DNA of 64,000 bases, from NCBI RefSeq assembly GCF_014650715.1, contig NZ_BMVM01000015.1:124001-188000 (forward strand), given 5' to 3'. This stretch comes from Streptomyces bluensis (GTDB lineage Bacteria > Actinomycetota > Actinomycetes > Streptomycetales > Streptomycetaceae). The notes below the pieces were generated by a model, which was given only the letters and a program-made list of their open reading frames with translations, did not search any database and was not told where the DNA came from. Position numbers and translations under genes: made by a program. Positions 7,271-16,332 of the stretch are shown here, piece by piece. The first letter of the stretch is position 1. Each line of letters begins with the position of its first letter.

Positions 7271-8137
7271 ATGTCAGTTCGTAAAATCGCCATGTTGACC
7301 TGCCGTTTTCTGCTGCTGGCTCCCCTCGTGCTGATCGCAGCCGACATCTCGTTCGACGTCGGCGAACGCTTAGGCCACCGCTGGTGGTGGTACGTGGTGC
7401 CCCTGGTCCTGGCCATTGCCGTCGTCATCGTCATGAACCGGTGGGGCGGCACCCCCGACCGCAGGCCGGCGGCTCACGCGCCCGTCGCTGTCGCCCCGCC
7501 GGTGACCGGCCGCTGGACCGCGCTGAACAGCCCCGCAGACCGCACCCCCAGCCACGGCACGCACGCCTACGGCCAGACGTTCGCCATCGACATCGTCGCC
7601 GAGCCCGAGCCGGGCGCCCGCCCACGCTTCCGCCGGCTGTGGCCGCTCGCCCGTCCCAACCGGGACTTCCCGGCCTTCGGTGCCCCGCTCCTCGCGGTGG
7701 CGGACGGCACGGTCGTACGGGCCACCGACCGCCACCGCGACCACCTCAGCCGTACGTCGCTGCCCGCGCTGCTGTACCTGATGCTCGCCGAGGCGTCGGT
7801 GCGCGAGATCTCAGGCGTCGGCCGGATCCTGGGCAACTACCTGGTGCTGGACCTGGGCGACGGCTCCTACGCGGCGTACGCCCACCTCCAGCGCGGCTCG
7901 CTCGCCGTCCGCGAAGGCGACCGGGTCCGCGCCGGACAACTGCTCGCCCGCTGCGGGAACTCGGGCAACTCGACCGAGCCGCACCTGCACTTCCAGCTGA
8001 TGGACGGCCCTGACCCGGATACGGCGCGCGGCATCCCCTTCGAGTGGTACGGGATCGGTGTGCCGCGCAACGGCGAGGTGTTCGACGTCCCCGCGGAGGC
8101 GACCCAAGAGACGTCACAGGCCCCGTCCCCCACATAG
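7271..8137 (+). CDS. Membrane-anchored M23-family metallopeptidase-like protein
   Basis: 288 residues. Two N-terminal membrane segments (residues 8-25 and 38-56) are followed by an exported M23 domain. Metal-ligand candidates are His98 and Asp107 in GTHAYGQTFAID, His205 in AYAHL, and His238/His240 in EPHLHFQL. M23 enzymes cut peptidoglycan cross-bridges. The spacing around the first histidine differs from lysostaphin-like enzymes, so activity is likely but not certain. The ATG at 7271 has GAGGAA five bases upstream. Downstream of, and possibly co-transcribed with, the HTH regulator. Confidence 0.82.
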   Translation: MSVRKIAMLTCRFLLLAPLVLIAADISFDVGERLGHRWWWYVVPLVLAIAVVIVMNRWGGTPDRRPAAHAPVAVAPPVTGRWTALNSPADRTPSHGTHAYGQTFAIDIVAEPEPGARPRFRRLWPLARPNRDFPAFGAPLLAVADGTVVRATDRHRDHLSRTSLPALLYLMLAEASVREISGVGRILGNYLVLDLGDGSYAAYAHLQRGSLAVREGDRVRAGQLLARCGNSGNSTEPHLHFQLMDGPDPDTARGIPFEWYGIGVPRNGEVFDVPAEATQETSQAPSPT

Positions 8138-8147
8138 GCTGACGCTC

Positions 8148-8945
8148 ATGCCTCCGGCCAGGAAACGCCCCCGCACCTACGACCCCGCCAAGATCCGCAC
8201 GGCGGTGCTCGCCCACTTCGGAAACGTACGGGATGCCGTGCGCACCCTCACCCCCGACCAGCTGGCCGGTCCCACCCGCCTCGGGGACTGGACGGTACGG
8301 GAGCTCGTCGCGCACATCGCGATGGCCACCGAGGCCCTGAGCCGGGCCATCGACCAGGAGCCGCCCGCGAAGGTGGAGCTCTCCTTGCTGGAGTGGCCGC
8401 CCGCGACCGCCGCGTTCGCCGACGCCAACATCGACCGCACTCGCGCCTTCACCCGCGAGAACCCGGACCTCGACGTGCTGTACGCCCGCACCGAGCAGCG
8501 TTTGGCCGAGCGGTTGGCCGCCACTCCGGGCGAACGGCTGCTCGCCACCCGACCCGGTGCCATGAACCTGGCGGACTACCTGGTCACCCGCACCGTCGAA
8601 CTCGTCGTCCACACCGACGACCTGAACGCGGCCGTGCCGGGCCTGGACGTCCCGTACGACCGTCAGGCGCTCGCCGCCTGCACCCGGCTGCTCGTCGACG
8701 CGCTCGCCGTGAAGGCGCCCGGCGGTTCTACCGAGGTGCGCGTGCCGCCGTACGCCGTCGTGCAGTGCGTCGAGGGCCCGCGGCACACGCGTGGCACCCC
8801 GCCCAACGTCGTCGAGACCGACCCGCTGACCTGGGTCCGGCTCGCCACGGGACGTGAGGAGTGGCAGGAGGCCGTACGGCAGGCGCGCGTCCGGGCGAGC
8901 GGAGAGCGCGCCGATCTCGGCGGCCTGCTGCCCCTCATGCGCTGA
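8148..8945 (+). CDS. MDMPI-fold (maleylpyruvate isomerase family) mycothiol-dependent enzyme-like protein
   Basis: 265 residues from ATG 8148. The N-terminal half has the DinB-like four-helix pattern of the mycothiol-dependent maleylpyruvate isomerase family (GPTRLGDWTVRELVAHIAMATEAL, with the metal-ligand histidine in VAHI). The C-terminal part (about 165-255) resembles the sterol-carrier-like domain often fused to it. Family members use mycothiol as cofactor or act in detoxification; the actual substrate is not predictable. Starts 10 bases after the M23-like gene, so probably the same transcript. Confidence 0.8.
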   Translation: MPPARKRPRTYDPAKIRTAVLAHFGNVRDAVRTLTPDQLAGPTRLGDWTVRELVAHIAMATEALSRAIDQEPPAKVELSLLEWPPATAAFADANIDRTRAFTRENPDLDVLYARTEQRLAERLAATPGERLLATRPGAMNLADYLVTRTVELVVHTDDLNAAVPGLDVPYDRQALAACTRLLVDALAVKAPGGSTEVRVPPYAVVQCVEGPRHTRGTPPNVVETDPLTWVRLATGREEWQEAVRQARVRASGERADLGGLLPLMR

Positions 8946-8948
8946 GAC

Positions 8949-9053
8949 CCGTCCGGCAAAGAACCCGCACTCTGTCCGGAGAAGAACCCGCACTCTGTCC
9001 TGAAGAACCCGAACCCTGTCCGGAAAGAGCCTGAATCCTGTCCGGAAAAGACG
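8949..9053. repeat. Imperfect tandem repeat, about four copies of a ~24-bp unit
   Basis: The unit is approximately CTGTCCGGAGAAGAACCCG, repeated with drift in the spacer between the MDMPI-like gene and the META lipoprotein gene. No reading frame or function assigned. Confidence 0.75.
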
Positions 9054-9087
9054 GGAACCGCTCGCCCACCCCACCCGTCCCAGCGTC

Positions 9088-9891
9088 ATGAACATGCAGC
9101 GACTGACCCTCAGCGCCCTGATCCTGCTTCCGCTCGTCGCGGCCTGCGGCAGCGAGTCGGGCAGCAGTTCCGTCGGCTCGAAGCCCGGCTCCCAGGCCCC
9201 CGTCGCCGGCGTCCGCTGGAGCGTCGACAGCCTCACCCTCGACGGGAAGCGCGAGCAGGCCCCCGACAGCGCGTATGTGAAGATCGCCAAGGATGGCAAG
9301 GTCGACGGCAACTACGGCTGCAACGGCTTCGGTACGACCGCGACCGTCGAGGGCGACAGCGTCAGGTTCGGCAACGCCCAGTCCACCGACATGGCGTGCG
9401 AGGACGTCCCGATGTCCTTCGAGGAGTCCCTGCGCCGCACCCTCGGCGACGGGCCGCTGAAGGCCGAGACGAGCGACGGAAAACTCACGCTCACCTCGGG
9501 CTCCGGCGACAAGGTCGTCCTCAGCGAGGAGGAGCCCGCCCCGTTGTACGGCACCACGTGGAAGGTCACCTCGCTCGTGAAGGACGGCACGGCCCGTTCC
9601 CTGCCGTCCGACTCGGTCGACAAGGCCTGGTTCACCTTCGACAAGAAGGAGGGCAGGCTCGCCGGCAACCTGGGCTGCAACCGTGTCACGGCCGACGCGA
9701 CCGTACGCGACGGTCAGCTCACCGTCGGCACCCCCGGCACTACCCGCAGGATGTGCGACGGCTCACTCATGGACACCGAGCGGACGCTCCTGGACCTCTT
9801 CAAGAGCGAGGTCAGCTACCGGATCGACGACCGAACCATCACGTTGACCAGCGAAAACGGCGAGGGCATCAGCGCGGTCGCCAGTAAGTGA
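9088..9891 (+). CDS. Lipoprotein with two META domains
   Basis: 267 residues. A signal peptide ends in the lipobox LVAAC with the acylated Cys20, so the protein is tethered to the outer face of the membrane. Two META (HslJ-like) repeats follow, at about residues 38-145 and 150-265. Each has the GCNGF/GCNRV and CED/MCDG motifs that place a conserved cysteine pair (DGNYGCNGFG and MACEDVP; AGNLGCNRVT and RRMCDGSL). META domains are linked to stress tolerance and heat-shock-inducible HslJ; the molecular role is unknown. ATGs at 9088 and 9094 are both possible. Confidence 0.88.
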   Translation: MNMQRLTLSALILLPLVAACGSESGSSSVGSKPGSQAPVAGVRWSVDSLTLDGKREQAPDSAYVKIAKDGKVDGNYGCNGFGTTATVEGDSVRFGNAQSTDMACEDVPMSFEESLRRTLGDGPLKAETSDGKLTLTSGSGDKVVLSEEEPAPLYGTTWKVTSLVKDGTARSLPSDSVDKAWFTFDKKEGRLAGNLGCNRVTADATVRDGQLTVGTPGTTRRMCDGSLMDTERTLLDLFKSEVSYRIDDRTITLTSENGEGISAVASK

Positions 9892-9976
9892 CGTACGCGG
9901 GCCAGGGTCGCCTCACCGGCATGCACCGAGATCACGGGATTCGGACCAGTGCGCGATCTCGCCTACACTCGGTGCC

Positions 9977-11503
9977 GTGCCACGTGGTGACGGTCGACTC
10001 AATCACGATCTGCTCCCCGGTGAGAAAGGCCCCCAGGACGCGTGTGGCGTCTTCGGTGTCTGGGCTCCGGGCGAAGAGGTCGCAAAGCTCACGTACTTCG
10101 GGCTCTACGCCCTCCAGCATCGGGGCCAGGAATCCGCGGGAATCGCGGTCAGCAACGGCCGCCAGATCCTCGTCTTCAAGGACATGGGCCTCGTCTCGCA
10201 GGTCTTCGACGAGACCTCGCTCGGTGCGCTCCAGGGGCACATCGCGGTCGGTCACGCCCGCTACTCGACGACTGGCGCCTCCGTGTGGGAGAACGCCCAG
10301 CCGACGTTCCGGGCGACCGCGCACGGCTCCATCGCGCTCGGACACAACGGCAACCTGGTCAACACGGCGCAGCTCGCCGAGATGGCCGCCGACCTGCCCA
10401 AGCAGGAAGGCCGGTCCACCCGGGTGGCGGCCACCAACGACACCGACCTCATCACGGCGCTCCTCGCCGGCCAGACCGGCGAGGACGGTGAGCCGCTGAC
10501 CGTCGAGGAGGCCGCCGCCACGGTCCTCCCGCAGGTCAAGGGCGCCTTCTCGCTCGTCTTCATGGATGAGCACACCCTCTACGCGGCCCGCGACCCGCAG
10601 GGCATCCGCCCGCTGGTCCTCGGCCGTCTGGAGCGCGGCTGGGTGGTCGCCTCCGAGTCCGCCGCCCTCGACATCTGCGGCGCCAGCTTCGTCCGCGAGA
10701 TCGAGCCGGGCGAGTTCGTCGCCATCGACGAGAACGGTCTGCGCACCTCCCGATTCGCGGAAGCGAAGCCCAAGGGCTGCGTCTTCGAGTATGTGTACCT
10801 GGCCCGCCCGGACACGGACATCGCCGGGCGGAACGTCTACCTCAGCCGCGTCGAGATGGGCCGCCGCCTCGCCCACGAGGCCCCCGCCGAGGCCGATCTG
10901 GTGATCGCGACCCCGGAGTCCGGCACCCCGGCCGCGATCGGTTACGCCGAGGCCTCCGGCATCCCGTTCGGCGCCGGTCTGGTCAAGAACGCGTACGTCG
11001 GGCGTACGTTCATCCAGCCCTCCCAGACGATCCGTCAGCTCGGCATCCGGCTGAAGCTGAACCCCCTGAAGGAAGTCATCAAGGGCAAGCGCCTGGTCGT
11101 CGTCGACGACTCGATCGTGCGCGGCAACACCCAGCGCGCCCTGGTGCGCATGCTCCGCGAGGCCGGCGCCGCCGAGGTCCACATCCGGATCTCGTCCCCG
11201 CCCGTGAAGTGGCCCTGCTTCTTCGGCATCGACTTCGCCACCCGCGCCGAACTCATCGCCAACGGCATGACGATCGAGGAGATCGGCACCTCGCTGGGCG
11301 CCGACTCGCTGTCGTACATCTCCATCGACGGCATGATCGAGGCGACCACCATCGCCAAGCCGAACCTGTGCCGCGCCTGCTTCGACGGCGAGTACCCGAT
11401 GGAGCTCCCGGACCCCGAGCTGCTCGGTAAGCAGCTCCTGGAGACGGAGCTGGCCGCCGGGCCCGCCGCCACGGCCGCCGCCGACGCGATCCGCCGTCCG
11501 TAA
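9977..11503 (+). CDS. purF: Amidophosphoribosyltransferase
   Basis: 508 residues. Catalyses the committed step of purine biosynthesis, PRPP + glutamine to phosphoribosylamine. An N-terminal propeptide of 22 residues precedes the glutamine-site Cys23 (DACGVFGVW), as in the Bacillus-type enzyme. Cysteines in KGCVFEY, WPCFFG and LCRACFDG fit the four ligands of a 4Fe-4S cluster. The PRPP loop is VVVDDSIVRGNT. The GTG at 9977 gives the expected propeptide. purM follows 43 bases later, so purF-purM are likely an operon. Confidence 0.97.
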   Translation: MPRGDGRLNHDLLPGEKGPQDACGVFGVWAPGEEVAKLTYFGLYALQHRGQESAGIAVSNGRQILVFKDMGLVSQVFDETSLGALQGHIAVGHARYSTTGASVWENAQPTFRATAHGSIALGHNGNLVNTAQLAEMAADLPKQEGRSTRVAATNDTDLITALLAGQTGEDGEPLTVEEAAATVLPQVKGAFSLVFMDEHTLYAARDPQGIRPLVLGRLERGWVVASESAALDICGASFVREIEPGEFVAIDENGLRTSRFAEAKPKGCVFEYVYLARPDTDIAGRNVYLSRVEMGRRLAHEAPAEADLVIATPESGTPAAIGYAEASGIPFGAGLVKNAYVGRTFIQPSQTIRQLGIRLKLNPLKEVIKGKRLVVVDDSIVRGNTQRALVRMLREAGAAEVHIRISSPPVKWPCFFGIDFATRAELIANGMTIEEIGTSLGADSLSYISIDGMIEATTIAKPNLCRACFDGEYPMELPDPELLGKQLLETELAAGPAATAAADAIRRP

Positions 11504-11546
11504 GAGCCCGTGATCCCTGCCGTACGACACGAAAGTGCCCTTTGCC

Positions 11547-12611
11547 ATGTCTGAGAACGGTGCCAGCTACGCAGCCGCGGGCGTCGACATCGAGGCGGGC
11601 GACCGCGCCGTCGAGCTGATGAAGGAGTGGGTGAAGAAGACCCGGCGCCCCGAGGTCCTGGGCGGCCTCGGCGGCTTCGCCGGGCTCTTCGACGCCTCCG
11701 CCCTCAAGAACTACGAGCGCCCCCTGCTCGCCTCCGCCACGGACGGCGTCGGCACGAAGGTGGACATCGCCCGGCAGCTCGGTGTGTACGACACGATCGG
11801 CCACGACCTGGTCGCCATGGTCATGGACGACATCGTGGTGTGCGGGGCCGAGCCGCTGTTCATGACCGACTACATCTGTGTCGGCAAGGTCCACCCCGAG
11901 CGGGTGGCGGCCATCGTCAAGGGCATCGCGGAGGGCTGTGTGCTCGCCGGGTGCGCCCTCGTGGGCGGCGAGACGGCTGAGCACCCCGGCCTGCTGGGAC
12001 CCGACGACTTCGACGTCGCCGGCGCCGGCACCGGTGTCGTGGAGGCCGACCGGCTGCTCGGCGCGGATCGCATCCGTAAGGGTGACGCGGTCGTCGCGAT
12101 GGCGTCCTCCGGGCTTCACTCCAACGGGTACTCGCTGGTCCGGCACGTCCTGCTGAACCAGGCGGGCCTGTCCCTGGACGCGACGATCGACGAGCTCGGC
12201 CGCACGCTCGGCGAGGAGCTGCTGGAGCCGACCAGGATCTACTCGCTGGACTGCCTGGCGCTGATCCGCACCACCGAGGTGCACGCCTTCAGCCATGTCA
12301 CCGGCGGCGGACTCGCGGCGAACCTCGCCCGTGTCGTCCCCGACGACCTGCACGCGGTCGTCGACCGCTCCACCTGGACGCCGGCCCCGGTGTTCGACCT
12401 CGTCGGCCGCACCGGCGACGTCGAGCGGCTGGAGTTGGAGAAGACCCTGAACATGGGCGTCGGCATGATCGCGATCGTGCCCCAGGAATCGGCGGACGTC
12501 GCGCTGGCGACCCTCGCCGACCGTGGGGTCGACGCCTGGATCGCGGGTGAGATCACCGACCGCGGTGAGCACACGACGGGGGCGGCTCTGACCGGCACGT
12601 ATTCAAGCTAG
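11547..12611 (+). CDS. purM: Phosphoribosylformylglycinamidine cyclo-ligase (AIR synthetase)
   Basis: 354 residues from ATG 11547 (MSENGASYAAAGVDIEAGDRAV). A GTG four codons upstream is in frame but less conserved in context. Uses ATP to cyclise FGAM to AIR, the step after PurSQL. The conserved SATDGVGTKVDIA, MVMDDIVVCGAEPLFMTDY, GGETAEHPG and HVTGGGLAANLARV motifs are in order. Downstream of purF, same strand. Confidence 0.97.
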   Translation: MSENGASYAAAGVDIEAGDRAVELMKEWVKKTRRPEVLGGLGGFAGLFDASALKNYERPLLASATDGVGTKVDIARQLGVYDTIGHDLVAMVMDDIVVCGAEPLFMTDYICVGKVHPERVAAIVKGIAEGCVLAGCALVGGETAEHPGLLGPDDFDVAGAGTGVVEADRLLGADRIRKGDAVVAMASSGLHSNGYSLVRHVLLNQAGLSLDATIDELGRTLGEELLEPTRIYSLDCLALIRTTEVHAFSHVTGGGLAANLARVVPDDLHAVVDRSTWTPAPVFDLVGRTGDVERLELEKTLNMGVGMIAIVPQESADVALATLADRGVDAWIAGEITDRGEHTTGAALTGTYSS

Positions 12612-12664
12612 AAGCTTCAATCCAAAAGCGCCGGCGCCTGAGTATCGCGGCGGCAGCGCAAAAC

Positions 12665-12698
12665 CCGGTCCGGCGGTGGTGGACCGCTCCGGACCGGG
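12665..12698. terminator. Convergent hairpin between purM and the DUF3073 gene
   Basis: CCCGGTCCGGCGG and CCGCTCCGGACCGGG form a stem of about 13 pairs in the 105-base gap between two converging genes, so it can serve both. Confidence 0.55.
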
Positions 12699-12716
12699 GC
12701 AAGCGCAGCCAGATCG

Positions 12717-12971
12717 TCAAGCGCCGCGGCGTTGCGACGCGGGACCGGACTCCTCGTCCTCATCGTCCTCGTCGTCGTTGTACATATCCGCGTACTGGGC
12801 GTACGGGTCGTCGTCGTCTTCGTCGTCCTCGAACGGCTTGCCGTTCGGAGGCTGGCTCGAAGTCGATGCGCCCAGCTCGCTGGCCAGACGCGACAGGTCA
12901 GTCCCGCCGCTGTTGTACTTCAGCTGGCGGGCGACCTTCGTCTGCTTGGCCTTGGCCCGGCCGCGCCCCAT
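12717..12971 (-). CDS. DUF3073 family small acidic protein
   Basis: 84 residues. The basic N-terminus MGRGRAKAKQTKVARQLKY is followed by a long acidic tract (DDEDDDDPYAQYADMYNDDE) and then EESGPASQRRGA. This organisation is diagnostic of DUF3073, conserved across actinobacteria and usually beside purM. No biochemical function is known; the basic head suggests nucleic-acid or ribosome contact, which is inference. Confidence 0.9.
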   Translation of the reverse strand: MGRGRAKAKQTKVARQLKYNSGGTDLSRLASELGASTSSQPPNGKPFEDDEDDDDPYAQYADMYNDDEDDEDEESGPASQRRGA

Positions 12972-13248
12972 GGCTCGACCCCCTCGGTGACGGGGCTCGA
13001 CGGCCCCAGAGTCTTGACGCGTTCATGATCTAGAACGGGCTCTCCGCAGAGAGACCGCCCCTAGGGCTTCCACCGTACCTGAGCCCGCGCCCATACGGTA
13101 CGTCGCCCGCACTGCGCGCGTGTGCACAAGGCCTTCGGGGAGTCCCGTCCTTGCTGGTCAGTGGCGATTTTAACCACTTCTTGCAGGACGACCCGCCGAC
13201 GAACGTGAGAGTTCTCTCCCACTGCCCCCAGGCAGGTACCGGCCGAAC
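12972..13248. other. Upstream region of the DUF3073 gene
   Basis: About 280 bases between the DUF3073 start and the vdh terminator. I see no gene. It must contain the DUF3073 promoter (minus strand), but I could not pick a convincing one. Confidence 0.4.
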
Positions 13249-13278
13249 CCGTGGGGCACCCTCGCGGGCGCCCCACGG
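13249..13278 (-). terminator. Hairpin directly after the vdh stop
   Basis: The stem CCGTGGGGC/GCCCCACGG (9 perfect pairs) begins five bases past the vdh stop codon on the minus strand. Confidence 0.55.
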
Positions 13279-13282
13279 AACC

Positions 13283-14389
13283 TCAGCGTCCGCGACCGCG
13301 CGCCGACGACGCCTCCTGCATCCGCTGCTCGGCGATCCGGTCGGCCGCGGCGGCCGGTGGAATCCCATCCTGATTCGCACGTGCGAAGATTGCCAGCGTG
13401 GTGTCGTAGATCTTCGTGGCCTTCGCCTTGCACCGCTCGAAGTCGAATCCGTGGAGCTCGTCGGCCACCTGGATGACCCCGCCGGCGTTCACCACGTAGT
13501 CCGGCGCGTAGAGGATCCCGCGGTCGGCGAGGTCCTTCTCGACGCCCGGGTGCGCGAGCTGGTTGTTCGCGGCGCCGCAGACGATCTTGGCGGTGAGGAC
13601 GGGCACGGAGTCGTCGTTCAGGGCGCCGCCCAGCGCGCAGGGGGCGTAGATGTCCAGGCCCTCGACGCGGATCAGCGTCTCCGTGTCGGCGACGGCACGG
13701 ACGTCGGGGTGGCGCTCGGTGATCCGGCGCACGGCCTCTTCGCGCACGTCGGTGATCACGACCTCGGCGCCCTCGTTCAGCAGGTGCTCCACCAGGTGGT
13801 GCCCGACCTTGCCCACGCCCGCGATACCGACCGTGCGATCCCGCAGTGAGGGGTCGCCCCACAGGTGGTGGGCCGAGGCCCGCATCCCCTGGTAGACGCC
13901 GAAGGCGGTCAGCACGGACGAGTCGCCGGCGCCGCCCTGCTCGGGGGAGCGGCCGGTCGTCCAGCGGCACTCGCGTGCCACGACGTCCATGTCGGCCACA
14001 TACGTCCCGACGTCGCAGGCCGTCACGTACCGCCCGCCGAGCGAGGCCACGAACCGCCCGTACGCCAGCAGCAGCTCTTCCGTCTTGATCTTCTCGGGGT
14101 CGCCGATGATCACGGCCTTGCCACCGCCGTGGTCGAGGCCGGCCATGGCGTTCTTGTACGACATCCCACGGGCGAGGTTCAGCGCGTCGGCGACGGCCTC
14201 GGCCTCGGTCCTGTACGGGTAGAAGCGGGTGCCGCCGAGGGCGGGGCCCAGGGCGGTGGAGTGGATGGCGATGACGGCCTTGAGGCCGCTCGCGCGGTCC
14301 TGGCAGAGCACGACCTGCTCATGGCCGCCCTGGTCCGAGTGGAACAGGGTGTGCAGTACATCAGCAGGCGCGCCGGTTACGTCGGTCAC
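13283..14389 (-). CDS. vdh: Valine (leucine/glutamate/phenylalanine-type) dehydrogenase
   Basis: 368 residues. NAD-dependent oxidative deamination of branched-chain amino acids, which in Streptomyces feeds macrolide and fatty-acid precursor supply. The N-terminal catalytic domain carries ALGPALGGTRFYPY, the lysine motif MSYKNAMAGLDHGGGKAVI, and AACDVGT-type ACDVGTYVADMDVV. The Rossmann domain has GIAGVGKVGHHL near residue 180. The GTG at 14389 (MTDVTGAPADVLHTLF) has GGAG eight bases upstream. The open frame extends over 400 codons further but only as antisense of the next gene. Divergent from the gene at 14633. Confidence 0.93.
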   Translation of the reverse strand: MTDVTGAPADVLHTLFHSDQGGHEQVVLCQDRASGLKAVIAIHSTALGPALGGTRFYPYRTEAEAVADALNLARGMSYKNAMAGLDHGGGKAVIIGDPEKIKTEELLLAYGRFVASLGGRYVTACDVGTYVADMDVVARECRWTTGRSPEQGGAGDSSVLTAFGVYQGMRASAHHLWGDPSLRDRTVGIAGVGKVGHHLVEHLLNEGAEVVITDVREEAVRRITERHPDVRAVADTETLIRVEGLDIYAPCALGGALNDDSVPVLTAKIVCGAANNQLAHPGVEKDLADRGILYAPDYVVNAGGVIQVADELHGFDFERCKAKATKIYDTTLAIFARANQDGIPPAAAADRIAEQRMQEASSARGRGR

Positions 14390-14632
14390 GGTGGTGACTC
14401 CAGGCTGAGTGCGGCGGTGTCGGGACGGACTCCCGTACGGGTGGCGGGGCCCGTGGCATGAGGGTAGAGCCTGTTCCCGCCAGTCATCCGCGCCGTGCTC
14501 ATCAGTGTCCAGGATCACCCTCCCCAGGAGTACGTTCGCACATGTGCGTGGGACGATTTGCAGTGGTTCCCCGCTTCCCGCGCGCGGGAAGCGGCAGGGT
14601 TTCGTGTCGGGTCCCATGGGGAGGGAGCAGGC

Positions 14633-15475
14633 GTGCCCAAGGTGTCCTCGCTGGTCGTTCCGTACGCGTCGTACCTGCGCGTGTACGAGCCGCTGGCCGC
14701 CTTCCCGGAGCCCGAGCGCAGCCACTGGGCGCGCTACGCGCGTCGTCCGGACCGCCCCTCCTACCAGGACGAACTGCGCCGCTCGCTGACCGATCTGCTG
14801 CCCACCCCGCCGATCCCGGTGCCGGTGCACGAGAGCGGCGACGCGTTCGTGCTGGAGGCCGACGGCGTGCTCTGCGTCTGCCCGTGGCGCACCAGGCTGC
14901 GCGGCTGGCAGGCGCTCGGCGATCTTGCCGAGGAGCTGCCCGCACCGGTCCTGGACGCCGTGCTGCCGCCGGTCGTGCGCCGCCAGGCCGCCCAGGACTA
15001 CGAGCGCTGGATGGCCCGCCATCCCGACGCCCGGCCGTGGATCCGCAGCTCGACCTGGCATGTGCCGCTGAACTGGTTCGTGCTCGTGGGGGACGAGGAG
15101 CGGCGCTACGACAAGGGGTCGGACGAGGTCCCGCCGGCGCTGCGGTACCGCACGCCGATGGTGCAGGCGCGGCGGCGGGTGGCCCGGGGGCTGCGGGCGA
15201 TGCGGGACATGATCGACGAGGGGCCGCTGATCGACGGCCTGGTGGACGTGGGGCGCTGGCTGGAGGAGTTCCACCCTCGCTCGCTGGTCGAACTGGACTA
15301 CGGCGGCCTGGTGCACGTCCTGCCCGCCGACCAGCTCGACGGGGACCACTCGGCGGCGGACGTCGCCGAGGGCATCGAGGCGCTGCGCACGGGGGACGAG
15401 GATGCCGCCGGGGCGGCGTACGGGCGTCTGGTGGAGCGCTGGCGGGCCGTACGGGACCGCCGGTCGTCGAACTGA
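14633..15475 (+). CDS. Conserved actinobacterial hypothetical protein
   Basis: 280 residues from the GTG at 14633 (MPKVSSLVVPYASYLRVYEPL), chosen because GAGGGAG lies 5-6 bases upstream. The frame is open for a further 46 codons. No membrane segment, signal or motif I recognise. The protein is rich in Arg and acidic residues and Trp/Tyr (e.g. PWIRSSTWHVPLNWFVLV), compatible with a soluble cytoplasmic protein. Its conserved position between vdh and bldC suggests a chromosomal core gene. Function unknown. Confidence 0.8.
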   Translation: MPKVSSLVVPYASYLRVYEPLAAFPEPERSHWARYARRPDRPSYQDELRRSLTDLLPTPPIPVPVHESGDAFVLEADGVLCVCPWRTRLRGWQALGDLAEELPAPVLDAVLPPVVRRQAAQDYERWMARHPDARPWIRSSTWHVPLNWFVLVGDEERRYDKGSDEVPPALRYRTPMVQARRRVARGLRAMRDMIDEGPLIDGLVDVGRWLEEFHPRSLVELDYGGLVHVLPADQLDGDHSAADVAEGIEALRTGDEDAAGAAYGRLVERWRAVRDRRSSN

Positions 15476-16125
15476 GGCCCCGCTCCCCGCGGGTGCCGAG
15501 GGGCCGGTCGGGCGGGCGCGGCGGGTGGCACGGCCGTGAACTTGCTGCTCGTGAAACCCAGTTGGCGGTCTGCGATGGAACAAGCTTTCCGCGAACTGTG
15601 ATGTCATGGTGAACTATCGACCCTTGGCCCAGGCTTGACGTACCGAAGTGTGCGTTGGGGGGTGACGGGGGGCGTATGGGCCCTGATCCGGTCTTATGTG
15701 TCAAGTAGCCGTTAAGGGTGACGGACTGCACTAACAAGGGTCTTGCCTCTTACGCCCCTCCTCGTGCCAAAATAGGACAAGGAGTCCGGGGGAGACTTCT
15801 TCTGCCCAAGTATGGGTGGAATCTCAGCATTGCACGCTATGGGGGGTCTGGTGACTCCTGATCGCTGGTGTGACTGATCGTCACAGTGGCGTGACTGTCC
15901 GCTATGGCATGGTCCATCGGCTTCCGTCGCTGATGAACACCTGGGAGGGCAATTCCATCGGTTTGGCCGACGCGGCTGGACAGATGGTGTAGTTGTAGTG
16001 CCGAGGACAAGCCGTTCGTCCTATAACCGACTCGACTCGCGTCCGCCATTTCGGGCAACGCGGGTCAAGGTGCAGAATTTAGAGGAAAGAACCGAGAAGG
16101 TTCGGTTCTCCCGAGGAGGCCGCTC
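15476..16125 (+). promoter_or_regulatory. Long upstream/leader region of bldC
   Basis: 650 bases without a coding gene. Three GTGACT-containing direct repeats occur around 15851, 15870 and 15891, two of which form overlapping inverted repeats (TGTGAC-TGATC-GTCACA at 15869-15885 and GTCAC-AGTGGC-GTGAC at 15880-15895). bldC is a known BldD target in S. coelicolor, so such symmetry could reflect developmental control, but the sites do not match the BldD consensus exactly. Confidence 0.5.
16088..16109 (+). promoter_or_regulatory. Leader hairpin immediately upstream of the bldC ribosome-binding site
   Basis: AGAACCGA-GAAGGT-TCGGTTCT forms an 8-bp stem. Only 3-4 bases separate it from the GAGGAGG ribosome-binding site (16113-16118) of bldC. 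It could modulate translation initiation or mRNA stability; inference from position. Confidence 0.5.
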
Positions 16126-16332
16126 ATGACCGCTCGCACCCCTGATGCCGAGCCGCTGCTGACCCCGGCTGAGGTCGCCACCATGTTCCGCGTGGACCCG
16201 AAGACGGTCACGCGGTGGGCGAAAGCCGGCAAGCTCACGTCCATCCGTACGCTCGGCGGGCACCGCCGCTACCGCGAGGCTGAGGTCCGCGCACTGCTCG
16301 CGGGTATTCCGCAGCAGCGCAGCGAGGCCTGA
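16126..16332 (+). CDS. bldC: Developmental regulator BldC (MerR-like DNA-binding domain)
   Basis: 68 residues, essentially only a MerR-type winged-helix DNA-binding domain (LLTPAEVATMFRVDPKTVTRWAKAG and LTSIRTLGGHRRYREAEVRALL), with no effector domain. BldC binds direct repeats cooperatively and delays entry into development in Streptomyces. Size and sequence match the streptomycete protein. Strong GAGGAGG 7 bases before the ATG. Followed by a 177-base 3' region and a strong intrinsic terminator, so it is transcribed alone. Confidence 0.98.
   Translation: MTARTPDAEPLLTPAEVATMFRVDPKTVTRWAKAGKLTSIRTLGGHRRYREAEVRALLAGIPQQRSEA

Noticed and set aside
15869..15885. CRP site upstream of bldC
   Set aside because: The TGTGA and TCACA halves are separated by seven rather than six bases, so I list it only as an inverted repeat.
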